Numbered from the stretch's first letter, positions 1-8,402 are shown. The stretch is 64,000 nucleotides of DNA from Bacillota bacterium (GCA_023435705.1 JAEYRH010000008.1:310001-374000); one strand, 5' to 3'. Numbers and translations are program-made. Notes: generated by a model not told the origin, from the letters alone.

Positions 1-667
1 TAGGCAAGCGGTGTTCATGGAGAAAGTCCACAGCAAAGCTATTCATTTCACGGGCATAACCATTATTCTTATACTTTTCTGCAGTTCCCATTTCGTCAAA
101 GCGCGTAATACCATGCGTAGACTTATGAAAAGCCAATAATGAAACGGCTTCGTTGCCAAGGTATCCAATAAATAGATAACAGTTTTCGTCCATACTATTC
201 TTTATCACATCTTTGAAATGCTCTTTTTTGGCAACGCACTCTAATACATCCCTATCAATGCTCTCGTCCCATTTTTGTATGTGTTTTATCTCGAGCCGTT
301 TTGGTACAAGTATCTTGTTTTCTTCCGTCAACAACATTATGCGGATATCAGGACAAATCGTAAATTGATATCCACATTCCTTTAATAATTTTGCATTGTA
401 AATAAAGTAATCTTCCACAAAAGGATGATAGATGCTAAAGCAGGTGCCCAAATTCTTTCTTTTGTAAAAATCAGCTACATCATTCAGTACATAACGCAAA
501 TTCTTTATTCTTTCAGGATATATTACAGCGTGATTACTATCATGCGAATCTATATTTTTGACATTATAGAATAATATACCATAATCGCATTCTTGATAGT
601 GCGTGAATAATTTGGGAAATTCCATTTCTTCCTTTATGATCTTTTCACGCATTTCTCTTATATCCAT
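1..667 (-). CDS. GNAT-family N-acetyltransferase (partial, runs off window)
   Basis: The reading frame starts at 667 and is still open at base 1, so at least 222 residues are visible and the C-terminus is missing. The start has a good ribosome site (AGAGGT) upstream. The C-terminal half reads like a GNAT fold: a strand ending in LLAFH is followed by EMGTAEKYKNNGYAREM, which resembles the acetyl-CoA-binding V-x-T-x4-G-x-G/A loop. The N-terminal half (LFTHYQECDYGILFYN) is not recognised. Members transfer an acetyl group to small amines or proteins; the substrate cannot be inferred. The gene is noticeably AT-rich compared with most of the window. A promoter lies at 755-783. Family call is fairly sure, function is not. 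Confidence 0.65.
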   Translation of the reverse strand, partial: MDIREMREKIIKEEMEFPKLFTHYQECDYGILFYNVKNIDSHDSNHAVIYPERIKNLRYVLNDVADFYKRKNLGTCFSIYHPFVEDYFIYNAKLLKECGYQFTICPDIRIMLLTEENKILVPKRLEIKHIQKWDESIDRDVLECVAKKEHFKDVIKNSMDENCYLFIGYLGNEAVSLLAFHKSTHGITRFDEMGTAEKYKNNGYAREMNSFAVDFLHEHRLP

Positions 668-696
668 TTAAATACCTCTTGTCAATTAGTGGACAA

Positions 697-812
697 AATA
701 AATCATCCGCTGTTGAAATTGACCGGAAAGCCTGTTAATCAGCATGTTATAAGCATTATATTGCCTACCCATTAAACAATCAGTAAACTTAAGCGGCAGC
801 CTCCCCGCCTTT
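697..812. repeat. Diverged intergenic duplicate, copy 1
   Basis: This stretch aligns with 1734-1850 over its whole length. Both contain GTTATARGCATTATATTGCC and then CTTAAGCGGCAG at the same spacing. Each copy supplies the promoter of the minus-strand gene downstream of it. Confidence 0.6.
755..783 (-). promoter_or_regulatory. sigma-A-type promoter of the GNAT gene
   Basis: On the minus strand a perfect TATAAT (755-760) sits 17 nt from CTGATT (778-783). It lies about 90 nt upstream of the start at 667. The surrounding block is a diverged copy of the promoter region at 1794-1822. Confidence 0.6.
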
Positions 813-933
813 CCTTTCCCATGCCCCTATCAAATCGGGATAGTGGTCTCAATGAGAGAAAGAATGGTATGCGTCCTGCCAGCCAGTAGACATCGGGGGG
901 GCTGCGCCCTCCATGACAGACTGCTGGGGGTGC

Positions 934-1707
934 TTAGCTTCTGCCACATAAGCAAAACGGATGCCCCTCAGGGTCAAGCAAGGTAACCCACTGGTCGCCG
1001 CCAAATTGCTGGGCCGGCTTTGTCGCGCCCAATTTGATGGCTTCCTCAACTGCCATTTGCAGATCATCCACTTGGAAATTAAAATGCATTTGCTTTTGCT
1101 GCTTGCCGGGTTCTTCTGGCCATACGGGTGGAATATAGTCAAAGTCACATTTCATGAAATGAACGACCATTCCGTGTTCGGTAACCAACGCCGTCCAGTG
1201 GAAATCCTGATCCCAACCTGATAATTTGGCGTAGAACCCGCGAAGTGCTGCCACATCCGTACAGTCGATATTGATGGAAGGGTTCGGAATCATATGAAAT
1301 CCCTTGTTCCTGAAATACAACTCAAACCCGGACTCACCTTGCCGTTGGCACAGGCAAAACGGATGCCCATCGGGATCCAGCATCGTGACATACCCATTGC
1401 CATATTGGATGGCGGCTTTCACCGCGCCAAAATGGATGGCCTCATCCACGGCAGAAGGCAAATCGTCCACCGTAAAGTCCAAGTGCATCTGCTTCTGCTG
1501 TTCGCCCGGCTCCTCAGGCCAGACCGGCGGCACATACGAAATGTCGGTTTCCGCGAACAGAATCGTCAGGCCGTTGTCTGTTTTGAGCGCAAGGCAATCA
1601 TACGCGACAGTCTTCTCCCAACCAGTAAGGTTGGCATAAAAATCGCGGGCGTGCTCGGCGTTCCCGCAGTCAATCATGAGATCGCCAATGGTCAAATTCG
1701 ATATCAT
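934..1707 (-). CDS. VOC family protein with two tandem glyoxalase-like domains
   Basis: The 257-residue protein contains two copies of one domain (about residues 5-120 and 140-255). Each has a GW near the start, a VPPVWPEEPG or IPPVWPEEPG motif, QKQMH before a beta strand and V-x-D-D-L, and ends with DP(D/E)GHPFCLC. This is the vicinal-oxygen-chelate fold of glyoxalase and bleomycin-resistance-like proteins, and the repeat suggests a pseudo-dimer in one chain. The fold binds metal and small molecules; no substrate can be assigned. The gene is monocistronic behind its own promoter (1794-1822). It could be an antibiotic-binding protein or an isomerase/dioxygenase relative. Confidence 0.85.
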   Translation of the reverse strand: MISNLTIGDLMIDCGNAEHARDFYANLTGWEKTVAYDCLALKTDNGLTILFAETDISYVPPVWPEEPGEQQKQMHLDFTVDDLPSAVDEAIHFGAVKAAIQYGNGYVTMLDPDGHPFCLCQRQGESGFELYFRNKGFHMIPNPSINIDCTDVAALRGFYAKLSGWDQDFHWTALVTEHGMVVHFMKCDFDYIPPVWPEEPGKQQKQMHFNFQVDDLQMAVEEAIKLGATKPAQQFGGDQWVTLLDPEGHPFCLCGRS

Positions 1708-1733
1708 TCAAGTCCCTTGCTTTCAAAGAGAAT

Positions 1734-1850
1734 ATATATCATCCGAAGTTTGAAACTGTCAGACAAATCCCTGTTTATCTGTGTGTTATAGGCATTATAT
1801 TGCCTTTTCATTGCATAATCAACATACTTAAGCGGCAGGCCACCCCGGCC
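1734..1850. repeat. Diverged intergenic duplicate, copy 2
   Basis: Homologous to 697-812, including the whole promoter and the flanking CTTAAGCGGCAG. The two downstream coding regions (GNAT and VOC) are unrelated, so only the control region was duplicated or recombined. Confidence 0.6.
1794..1822 (-). promoter_or_regulatory. sigma-A-type promoter of the VOC gene
   Basis: On the minus strand TTGATT (1817-1822) and TATAAT (1794-1799) are separated by 17 nt, a near-consensus housekeeping promoter about 90 nt upstream of the start codon at 1707. Confidence 0.7.
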
Positions 1851-1899
1851 GCCCATTTTACCTAAGGCAAAAATTCAAAGGTGGGCTAGCGGTTAGCCC

Positions 1900-1928
1900 T
1901 TGCCCATCGCCCCCCAATGCACTAAAAT
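1900..1928 (+). promoter_or_regulatory. Promoter of the uracil-DNA glycosylase pair
   Basis: TTGCCC (1900-1905), a 17-nt spacer and TAAAAT (1923-1928) precede the TTG start at 1959. Confidence 0.45.
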
Positions 1929-1958
1929 TGACCCATCAAGCGGCGGGGGCAAAATGAT

Positions 1959-2534
1959 TTGGCCGATTCCTGGGAACAATTGAATGCCGATGTGGAGCGC
2001 TGCAATGCCTGCGGGCTGTGCCAGGGCCGCGCCCATGCCGTGCCCGGCGAGGGCAAGCGGGATGCACAGGTGCTCTTTGTGGGCGAAGGGCCGGGCGCGG
2101 AGGAAGACCGGCAGGGCAAGCCCTTTGTGGGCCCGGCAGGCGCGCTGCTGGACAAGATGCTTGCGGCCATCGGCCTTGCCCGCCAGGAGGTCTACATCGC
2201 CAACATTGTGAAATGCCGCCCGCCGGGCAACCGCGTGCCCACCGATGAGGAGGCCAAGGCCTGCCTGCCTTTCCTGAGACGGCAGGTGAAGCTGATCAAA
2301 CCTGCTATCATCGTGTGCCTGGGCACCACGGCGGCCAAGCACATCATCGACCCTGCCGCCCGCGTGACCCGCGACCGGGGCCGTTGGGTGGAGCGGGGCG
2401 GGTTTGCGATGCTGGCCACCTATCACCCGGCGGCGCTGCTGCGCGATGAGACGCTGCTGATCGACGCCTGGCGCGACCTGAAGCTGCTGGAGCGGAAGCT
2501 CGGCGAACTGGAGGAGCAACATGGCCAAGAATAA
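1959..2534 (+). CDS. Family 4 uracil-DNA glycosylase (4Fe-4S type)
   Basis: This 191-residue protein removes uracil from DNA in the first step of base-excision repair. It carries motif A GEGPGAEEDRQGKPFVGPAG (about 42-61), the C-terminal TYHPAALLR loop (about 154-162), and four cysteines placed as in the Fe-S family: C15 and C18 (CNAC), C86 (KCRPPGN) and C102. The start is a TTG: in-frame stops lie just upstream (1923 and 1929), the ATG at 1954 is out of frame, and a GGCGGGGG stretch lies about 10 nt before the TTG. The 3' end overlaps the next gene by 14 bp, which suggests translational coupling to a second glycosylase-like protein. Confidence 0.9.
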   Translation: MADSWEQLNADVERCNACGLCQGRAHAVPGEGKRDAQVLFVGEGPGAEEDRQGKPFVGPAGALLDKMLAAIGLARQEVYIANIVKCRPPGNRVPTDEEAKACLPFLRRQVKLIKPAIIVCLGTTAAKHIIDPAARVTRDRGRWVERGGFAMLATYHPAALLRDETLLIDAWRDLKLLERKLGELEEQHGQE

Positions 2535-3135
2535 GGCCGCTGAGCTGGCCGCGCTGAAGAGCCGGGGCCGCGAGCTGATCCAGCAGGTGTATGAAAGCCG
2601 GGAGAAGGCCGTGGTGTTTGGCGACGGCAACCCGAGTGCTACGCTCATGCTGGTGGGAGAAGCCCCCGGCGAGCAGGAGGCGCTGCAGGGCAAACCCTTC
2701 GTGGGCAAGGCAGGGAAAAACCTGGATGGCTTTCTGACCACGCTCGGTGTGGCCCGGGAGGATATTTGGATCACCAACGTGGTGAAGTTCCGGCCGGTGA
2801 AAGCACACCCGCGCACCGGGTCGCTCAGCAACCGGCCGCCCAGCCGCGAGGAAATCGAGCTGTGTTTCCACATCCTCTTGCATGAAATTGAGATCATCCA
2901 GCCCAAGGTCGTTGTGACGCTGGGCAACGTGGCGCTCAAAGCCGTGGCCGACGACCGCAAGATCGTGATCGGCTCCTGCCACGGGCAGCCCATGGAAACA
3001 GCGCTGCACGGCAGCCGGTTCGTGCTGTTTCCGCTTTATCACCCGGCCAGCATCATCTACAACCGGGAGCTGGCACAAGTGTATGAGCAGGACCTGGTGG
3101 CGCTGAAGCAGTATCTCGATGCGCGGTTTGAGTGA
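2521..3135 (+). CDS. Uracil-DNA glycosylase superfamily paralogue lacking Fe-S cysteines
   Basis: 204 residues, clearly homologous to the preceding gene: GEAPGEQEALQGKPFVGKAG aligns with motif A and LYHPASIIYN with the C-terminal motif. The cluster cysteines are gone: there is no CxxC at the N-terminus, KCRP has become KFRP, and the only nearby cysteine is in ELCFHI. A similar cysteine-less protein with SNRPP and TLGNV motifs is, as I recall, common in Clostridia, so this looks like a stable subfamily rather than decay. It starts inside the upstream gene. It may retain glycosylase activity without the cluster, or have another nucleic-acid role. Confidence 0.8.
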   Translation: MAKNKAAELAALKSRGRELIQQVYESREKAVVFGDGNPSATLMLVGEAPGEQEALQGKPFVGKAGKNLDGFLTTLGVAREDIWITNVVKFRPVKAHPRTGSLSNRPPSREEIELCFHILLHEIEIIQPKVVVTLGNVALKAVADDRKIVIGSCHGQPMETALHGSRFVLFPLYHPASIIYNRELAQVYEQDLVALKQYLDARFE

Positions 3136-3145
3136 AGATGCGTCA

Positions 3146-5311
3146 CTACTTCAGCACAGGCAGTAAAAGCTGCTTTTCTGGCGGAATGTTCGCTTTGTAG
3201 AAAGCAATCAACTCGTCAACAGTGAGTGGTTTGTCATACGGCACGTTCTTCACGTTTTTAAAGAACTTCGACATGGGAACCAGTTTCGGCGGGTCTTTGG
3301 GGCGCGTGTCATATTGCCAGATAACATCACTGAACCCATAGGAGGACATATTTCTTGTGCCTGCGGCTGCCACAATGTCCTGGGATAAGGGATTGTACAT
3401 GAAATCGTAGATGCAGATGCCGCTGATATAGTCCCATGACTTTAGTTCGCGCAGGTCGCTGCCGTATTTATTGTCCAGATGCCTGACGAAAAGGATCTTC
3501 TCTTCCCCATTGGACGTGATGGTTTCAACCAGGTCATCCCTATGTATGTGCCGATATTCAGCGTATTCTGGAATGAGACGCCGCGAAGACTCCGGCACAT
3601 TCTTGAGAAAAAAATCATACAGATCCTGATAGGTTTCGATTTTATCCAGCTTCAGATTCCGGAAGGTCTTTTTGGCGAAATCCGACGGCAGTTTGCTGAA
3701 GTAGCTCTTGATTTTGACCAGAGCCCCGATCTTAAATTGACCGGGTAAATAGTCAGAACCGGACATGATTTTAGATCCGGTTTTGTAGCCGATATAGTTC
3801 CTGGAGAAAATGTCAACCACAACGTTTTTGTATTGCTTTTTGGCCGTACTGTCAACAAGCTGCTCCACAAACATCACGATGGGCCCGCCGCCTCCCTTTT
3901 CCGGAATCAGCTCAGCGACATACAGCTCATTCCAACTCACTTGGTGATGTCTATAGTACTCATAAAAGTAGCCCGTTTGAGCCTTTGCTGTCGGGGATGG
4001 CGCGACTGTGCTTTGCGCTGTTTCGGTGGGTTTCGCCGTGGCCGGCGTTTTGATCTCCGCTCCTTCCCACATGTCGTGAAACGCCGGCGTCAACACCCTG
4101 CTGCCGCCAACGGTTTCCGGGCGCTCCGGATCATAGCAGGCCTTCCCCGCAGCCCATATGCTACCATCTTGTTTCAAAACCAACAGCGTCTCTTCCCCGG
4201 CGGCAACCGACCGCACGTCTCGGGCAAGCTCCGTAAACTCATTTCCGGGAATCGGGTCTGTAAAGCCGTTGGGCACCTGTTCGCTTGTGCCGCCTCTTGC
4301 CATCAGTCTGCCATCATCAAGCACAGCAAAGCCCGTGATAAAGCAACCGGCAATATCAACCACCTTATTATCCTCGAAACGGGTTTCATCAATGAGCCGG
4401 AACTCCTGCACAGGCCGACCCCAAACACCCAGAGGTCTATCAAAAACCGCACCCCAGTGTAACAAAGCGCCATTTTCCCGAAGCGCGATGATCGCATGCT
4501 TATCAATAATGTCCATACGTACGGCGTCTTTTATGCCGTCCAGTATCTTAACCGGCACAAGCGCCTCCAGGGCGTTACTGCCTTTCAAGGCCGCCTCCAT
4601 CTGTGGGTGCGTGATATCACCAGTGTCATTCAGGCTTCCGATAGACCCCCAAAGCCACAATGAGCCATCTTTTTTGATAGCTATGCTCGTCTTCCCAACC
4701 ACGGGAATGGAGACAACATCATCCATAATCTTCACAGCATCTTTTAGCGCTATATTCTGTATGCTGTTTTTCTGATACGGAGCAACCCCATCGCCAAGTG
4801 CATAGATCCGGGATCCATAAGCCCATAACGTGCCGTCAGTTTTTATATAGTAGCTGCCGTTGGCGTCCAGAATATCAGCCAATAACTGCATGGGCTCCGG
4901 CTTCTCCCGACCCCATGCCCATAATGTGTTGTCTTCCTTGATTGCCATATTGCCGGAGGTCAGGCGCTTTACCCCATCCAGGATTTTGACAAAGCGGGGC
5001 TGGAATCCTCCCTTCGTACCATCGCCGACTTGCCCATATGTGTTGTCGCCCCAAGCCCATAAAGTGCCGTCCTCATAAAGAATATAGCAAGCCTTGTTCG
5101 TTGTGGATATCTGCCGGATTTCAGGCCGTATGGCTTGCGGGGTTGGAGTGAGGGTTTGCACAATGGTGATAGGGGATTTCGAAAGTACAAGCGATGGTGT
5201 AGGTGAGTTGGTTATCTGTGCAGTGGATAAATAAGATGATTGCGAAGAGGCACATGAACTCAAGCTTATGCAGACAAGAACGGCAAAAATGAGCTTGGTG
5301 GTTCTTGACAT
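3146..5311 (-). CDS. Large lipoprotein with RCC1-type beta-propeller
   Basis: 721 residues beginning with a lipoprotein signal (MSRTTKLIFAVLVCISLSSC; lipobox LSSC, Cys about 20), so it should be anchored on the outer face of the membrane. Residues about 65-405 hold repeated units ending in DGTLWAWG, DNTLWAWG, DGSLWLWG or DGSIWAAG, the hallmark of RCC1/BLIP-II propellers. A Thr/Pro-rich linker (about 410-440) leads to a C-terminal region of about 280 residues that I do not recognise. The ribosome site GGGAGGG precedes ATG 5311 and a consensus promoter lies at 5382-5409. Propellers of this type bind proteins or peptidoglycan partners; the target is unknown. Confidence 0.8.
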   Translation of the reverse strand: MSRTTKLIFAVLVCISLSSCASSQSSYLSTAQITNSPTPSLVLSKSPITIVQTLTPTPQAIRPEIRQISTTNKACYILYEDGTLWAWGDNTYGQVGDGTKGGFQPRFVKILDGVKRLTSGNMAIKEDNTLWAWGREKPEPMQLLADILDANGSYYIKTDGTLWAYGSRIYALGDGVAPYQKNSIQNIALKDAVKIMDDVVSIPVVGKTSIAIKKDGSLWLWGSIGSLNDTGDITHPQMEAALKGSNALEALVPVKILDGIKDAVRMDIIDKHAIIALRENGALLHWGAVFDRPLGVWGRPVQEFRLIDETRFEDNKVVDIAGCFITGFAVLDDGRLMARGGTSEQVPNGFTDPIPGNEFTELARDVRSVAAGEETLLVLKQDGSIWAAGKACYDPERPETVGGSRVLTPAFHDMWEGAEIKTPATAKPTETAQSTVAPSPTAKAQTGYFYEYYRHHQVSWNELYVAELIPEKGGGGPIVMFVEQLVDSTAKKQYKNVVVDIFSRNYIGYKTGSKIMSGSDYLPGQFKIGALVKIKSYFSKLPSDFAKKTFRNLKLDKIETYQDLYDFFLKNVPESSRRLIPEYAEYRHIHRDDLVETITSNGEEKILFVRHLDNKYGSDLRELKSWDYISGICIYDFMYNPLSQDIVAAAGTRNMSSYGFSDVIWQYDTRPKDPPKLVPMSKFFKNVKNVPYDKPLTVDELIAFYKANIPPEKQLLLPVLK

Positions 5312-5381
5312 GATCGCCCTCCCGGCTCCACCTTATAGGCAGTGCCCATAATTGAAAGGTAAACCATATTGTTTTTATCTC

Positions 5382-5409
5382 ATTTTATTCTTCTGCAAAA
5401 AAATGTCAA
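5382..5409 (-). promoter_or_regulatory. Consensus sigma-A promoter of the RCC1 lipoprotein
   Basis: Minus strand: perfect TTGACA (5404-5409), 16-nt spacer, TAAAAT (5382-5387), about 70 nt before the start codon. The rest of 5410-5620 holds nothing I can assign. Confidence 0.7.
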
Positions 5410-5626
5410 CATTCAGAGATAATACCATATCGCTAATGGCGATCTCTGAAAACAGCCACCCTGCCTTATAACCTTAGGGCGTGTCACTCCACTCGCTCAT
5501 TCGGTCCCTGGCCATATTCCGACCCTGAATCCTAAACTCCGCTCACTGAATACACCAGCATCCACGCACTTCGCGATACTATTTCTCCCTCCCAAACCTG
5601 TAAATAAAACCCCTCCCCAACCCATT

Positions 5627-5655
5627 CACCGCCCCAGCCACCTCCGCATACGATG
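5627..5655 (+). promoter_or_regulatory. Sigma-K-like sporulation promoter
   Basis: CACC (5627-5630), a 16-nt spacer and CATACGATG (5647-5655) match the mother-cell consensus mACm-N16-CATAnnnTA except for the last base. It lies about 28 nt upstream of the start of the small hydrophobic protein. The same arrangement precedes three other genes in this window. Confidence 0.5.
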
Positions 5656-5682
5656 TAGCATGCTAAAAAGGAGGTGACACAT

Positions 5683-5913
5683 ATGGGATTCCTGGGTAAC
5701 CTGTTTAATCGAGGCGGCGGCTGCGCGGGAGAGGAAGAATTTGACGGAACCAGCCTGTTGTTCTTCTTCCTGCTTCTCGTGATCCTGTTCTGCAATTGCG
5801 GTCTGTTTGAGGACACTGACAGCATGCTGTTCTTCTTCCTGCTGCTTGTGATCCTGTTCTGCAACTGCGGCTTCGGCGGCCTGGGTGGAGAAACAGAAAA
5901 CCCTTGCAGATAA
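5683..5913 (+). CDS. Small Cys-containing protein with duplicated hydrophobic segment, probable sporulation protein
   Basis: 76 residues. ATG 5683 is chosen because AAAGGAGG (5667-5674) lies 8 nt upstream; the GTG at 5674 overlaps the ribosome site. After MGFLGNLFNRGGG and an acidic stretch come two almost identical segments, LLFFFLLLVILFCNCG and MLFFFLLLVILFCNCG (about residues 28-43 and 52-67). Each is a short membrane span ending in CNCG. Small Gly/Cys-rich hydrophobic proteins of this kind are typical of the spore or its coat in Firmicutes (compare YjcZ-like proteins). The sigma-K-like promoter supports this. Role is inferred, not known. Confidence 0.65.
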   Translation: MGFLGNLFNRGGGCAGEEEFDGTSLLFFFLLLVILFCNCGLFEDTDSMLFFFLLLVILFCNCGFGGLGGETENPCR

Positions 5914-5952
5914 GGCAGGGGCAACGCCCGTTCGTACATGATGTGAATCCCA

Positions 5953-6007
5953 TCTGCCGACCGGTCGGCAAAACGAAAAGGGAACCCATATGGGTTCCCT
6001 TTTCGTT
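5953..6007. terminator. Bidirectional terminator with two palindromes
   Basis: A perfect 36-nt palindrome (5972-6007; GGGAACCC at the core, A-run on one side and T-run on the other) separates two convergent genes. A second perfect palindrome, TGCCGACCGGTCGGCA, lies directly before it (5954-5969). Confidence 0.8.
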
Positions 6008-6018
6008 GTTGCGTCTGG

Positions 6019-7227
6019 TTATTTCTCAGAGCCGGTGGCGGTCGGCAGCGGCGAAGAAGCCCCGCCCGATGTGGCGGATAAGCGGTGCGCCGCAGCGCTC
6101 TGGCCGGACCCAATGCCATAAAGCAGGCTGCCGTCATCACTCCACTGGGCAAAGGTGAGCCGGGCCTTGCCGCCCTCCACCGCCTGCTCTGTGTTGGTTT
6201 GCAAGTCATAAAGCCACACACCGCCGTCTGCCCCGCCGAAAGCCACCAGACGGCCATCGGCCGAGGGGGTGAAGCCCGTGCCGCCGGTGATGGCCGGCTG
6301 GCCGGAGCCCGCCGCCTTGATTGCGCCAAGGGCGCTCACCACCGCGCCGGACCGGTCCAGCACGAAGGCAACCGCCTGGGTTTCATCGATCACCCGGTTA
6401 TCTGTCTGGATGGCCCCGCGCACCGCCCACACCGAAAGAAAATGGTCGCCGCCCAGAGCAATCAGCCTCGCTGCCGAGGCCTGCTGCCATTGGCTCAGGT
6501 GTTGCGCGGCAAAGCCCTCCAGGTCGATCGTGGAACACGTCTTTTTCGCCGCGTCCACCAGGACCCAGCGAGCCAGCCCGGCCTCGCTGTCCTGATCCAT
6601 CAGCCGGGCCAGCACCACGCCGCCGGCATACTGAAACTCGCGGGTGAGCGCCACGCCCTCAGCCTGCCAGCCCGCCATGTCGCACAAATCGCAGCGGGCA
6701 GTGGTGGCCAGGTTCACCATCACGATGGAGCGGGTTGTTTTGTTGCCCGTCCGTTTCTCAGCCAGCGCAAAAAGCCACTGGCGGGCGCTGTCTACCACGG
6801 CTGCGGAAAGCCCCCCGGTGTCCAGCTGCTCGGCAACCGGTTCGGCGGTGTAGGCCACGCCATCCCACCGGGCCCGAAGCACCCGGCCATCGGTGGTGGC
6901 AAACAAAAACTGGCTGCCGTCCTCCCAGAGCCGCAGAGGAAACAAAAAGTCCTCCGGCAAAGCCTGCCCGCCAAAGAGCGAGCCGGCTGCCAGCGGATAC
7001 TGCCACTGGGGCCGATTGGCCCGCGGGTGGCTTGGCTCCGGTGTGCCGGCCTGCGCCGTGGGCTCCGGCGTGGGAGCACTCGAGACCGCAGGCGCGGTGT
7101 GCGCCGTGGCATGGGTGGTTTGCTCCGGATTCAACACCGGCTGCTCGCTTTGTGGGCCGCAGCCGGAAAGCAACGCCGCCGCAAGCAGGGCTGCGGCAAG
7201 GCGCATGGGTTTCTTCGTTCGGTTCAA
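6019..7227 (-). CDS. Lipoprotein with WD40/TolB-like propeller
   Basis: 402 residues from a TTG start at 7227, chosen because AAGGAGG lies 8 nt upstream; the frame is open further but without a ribosome site. The signal MRLAAALLAAALLSGCG has lipobox LSGC. A Thr/Pro/Ala-rich linker follows (about 30-75). The rest is a series of beta-rich units such as FLFATTDGRVLRARWDG, DGRLVAFGGADGGVWLYDL and FAQWSDDGSLLYGIGSG, typical of a propeller with WD40- or TolB-like blades. It is probably a surface-anchored binding protein of unknown ligand. It converges on the palindromic terminator at 5953-6007. Confidence 0.65.
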   Translation of the reverse strand: MNRTKKPMRLAAALLAAALLSGCGPQSEQPVLNPEQTTHATAHTAPAVSSAPTPEPTAQAGTPEPSHPRANRPQWQYPLAAGSLFGGQALPEDFLFPLRLWEDGSQFLFATTDGRVLRARWDGVAYTAEPVAEQLDTGGLSAAVVDSARQWLFALAEKRTGNKTTRSIVMVNLATTARCDLCDMAGWQAEGVALTREFQYAGGVVLARLMDQDSEAGLARWVLVDAAKKTCSTIDLEGFAAQHLSQWQQASAARLIALGGDHFLSVWAVRGAIQTDNRVIDETQAVAFVLDRSGAVVSALGAIKAAGSGQPAITGGTGFTPSADGRLVAFGGADGGVWLYDLQTNTEQAVEGGKARLTFAQWSDDGSLLYGIGSGQSAAAHRLSATSGGASSPLPTATGSEK

Positions 7228-7442
7228 GCGGCTGACCTCCTTGTAACACGCTCCTTTTGCCCGGCGGCAGGTCGCCGGCCGGTTGTCATGGCATTCCAAT
7301 ACAATCATGTTATAATCTGTATGACGGAATCGCAAGGTGTGATTGTGTAAACAAACGATGAACTTTGCAGCGGGGTTTGGCGGATTTGGGCGGATCTGCG
7401 GGGTTTCTGCTGCGCCGAGCCGGCGGTGCGTGCCTGCGGCCA

Positions 7443-7514
7443 GGAAATCCCCCCTGTCACCTGTTGGTGACATCCCCCCTTGAACGCCCTACGGGCGCAA
7501 GGGCGGGTAGGGAG
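7443..7514 (+). repeat. Intergenic hairpin repeat A
   Basis: TGTCACC-tgtt-GGTGACA lies between C-runs and is followed by a second hairpin (GCCCTACGGGC) and the usual GGGTAGGGAG end. It is a member of the repeat A family. The remaining 7228-7564 has no other clear feature. Confidence 0.65.
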
Positions 7515-7564
7515 CCACTTCTCAAACTTGCGTGTAATTTAGAACACATTCACGGAGGCCACCC

Positions 7565-8113
7565 ATGACCATCTACCTGCAAGAAGGCAACCTGACCATC
7601 CGCAAGATGGAACCACCGGACGGAGAGGCCCTGCACAATGCCTTTGCGGCGCAGGGCTGGCACAAGCCATTGGAGCTATTTTGCACCTATCTCGCCCAAC
7701 AGGAAAAGGGCGAGAAGACGGTGATCGTCGCGGAGGTTTCCGGCAGTGTGGCCGGATATGTCGCGCTGCTGCCGGAGGCCAAAACAGGCCCCTTCGCCTG
7801 CATGGGCATCCCGGAAATTGTGGACTTCAACGTGCTGACCAAATACCAGCGGCAGGGAATCGGCGGCAACATCATGGATGTGGCTGAGCGCATGGCGGCG
7901 GAAACAAGCAGCCGCGTTTCATTGGCGGTGGGGCTGCACAGCGGCTATGGCAGCGCGCAGAGGATGTATGCCAAGCGGGGCTACATCCCTGACGGGTCGG
8001 GGGTGTGGTATCAGGAGAAGCTGCTGGGGCAGTATGCGGCGTGTGTGAATGATGATGATTTGAATTTGTATCTGGTCAAGGAGCTATGGAAGGTAGCTGA
8101 AGATAGCCGCTAA
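7565..8113 (+). CDS. GNAT-family N-acetyltransferase
   Basis: 182 residues with GGAGG placed before ATG 7565. The central region has the GNAT signature: a long strand (VIVAEVSGSVAGYVALLPE), then IVDFNVLTKYQRQGIGGNIMD, where Q/R-x-x-G-I-G-G is the acetyl-CoA pyrophosphate loop (about 95-101). The C-terminal GSAQRMYAKRGYIPDG is the usual 'A-x-x-F/Y-Y-x-K-x-G-F/Y' motif. It probably acetylates a small molecule; the substrate is unknown. It is a single-gene unit flanked on both sides by hairpin repeats. Confidence 0.85.
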   Translation: MTIYLQEGNLTIRKMEPPDGEALHNAFAAQGWHKPLELFCTYLAQQEKGEKTVIVAEVSGSVAGYVALLPEAKTGPFACMGIPEIVDFNVLTKYQRQGIGGNIMDVAERMAAETSSRVSLAVGLHSGYGSAQRMYAKRGYIPDGSGVWYQEKLLGQYAACVNDDDLNLYLVKELWKVAEDSR

Positions 8114-8116
8114 CAC

Positions 8117-8344
8117 AGTAGGGGCCGGGCTCCGTCCCGGCCCGCTTACGTTGGCTCTATATTGGACAAGCGCATCCACTGCCTGCGGGCAGGAAATCCC
8201 CCCTGCCCTCTTCGGAGGGCATCCCCCCTTGAATTTTTGCCTTTGGCAAAAACAAAGGGGGTAAAGTGCGAAGTTAAGTCTCTCCGTGAACTATTTCAAC
8301 CATCTCCCCTCCCACTGGAAGGGGGAGGGGCTGGGGGAGAGGGT
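8117..8344. repeat. Cluster of intergenic repeats B, A and C
   Basis: Repeat B (8117-8145, GGGCCGGGCTCCGTCCCGGCCC) is followed by repeat A (8191-8264; variable stem TGCCCTC-ttcg-GAGGGCA, then TTTTTGCC-tttg-GGCAAAAA) and a CTCCCC...GGGGAG element (8305-8344). Confidence 0.7.
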
Positions 8345-8349
8345 GGACA

Positions 8350-8379
8350 AAACAAAAACCCGCCTATCCAGCGGGTCCC
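8350..8379 (-). terminator. Intrinsic terminator of the SANT-domain gene
   Basis: On the minus strand ACCCGC-loop-GCGGGT is followed by TTTTTGTTTTG, just downstream of the stop at 8403. Confidence 0.7.
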
Positions 8380-8402
8380 TGTCTCTGTGTCTTATGCAAT
8401 TC

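Noticed and set aside
1893..2993. Long minus-strand ORF (366 aa) antisense to the uracil-DNA glycosylases
   Set aside because: It has no ribosome site, its composition is low-complexity (His/Ala/Gln/Arg), and the plus-strand genes show clear family motifs.
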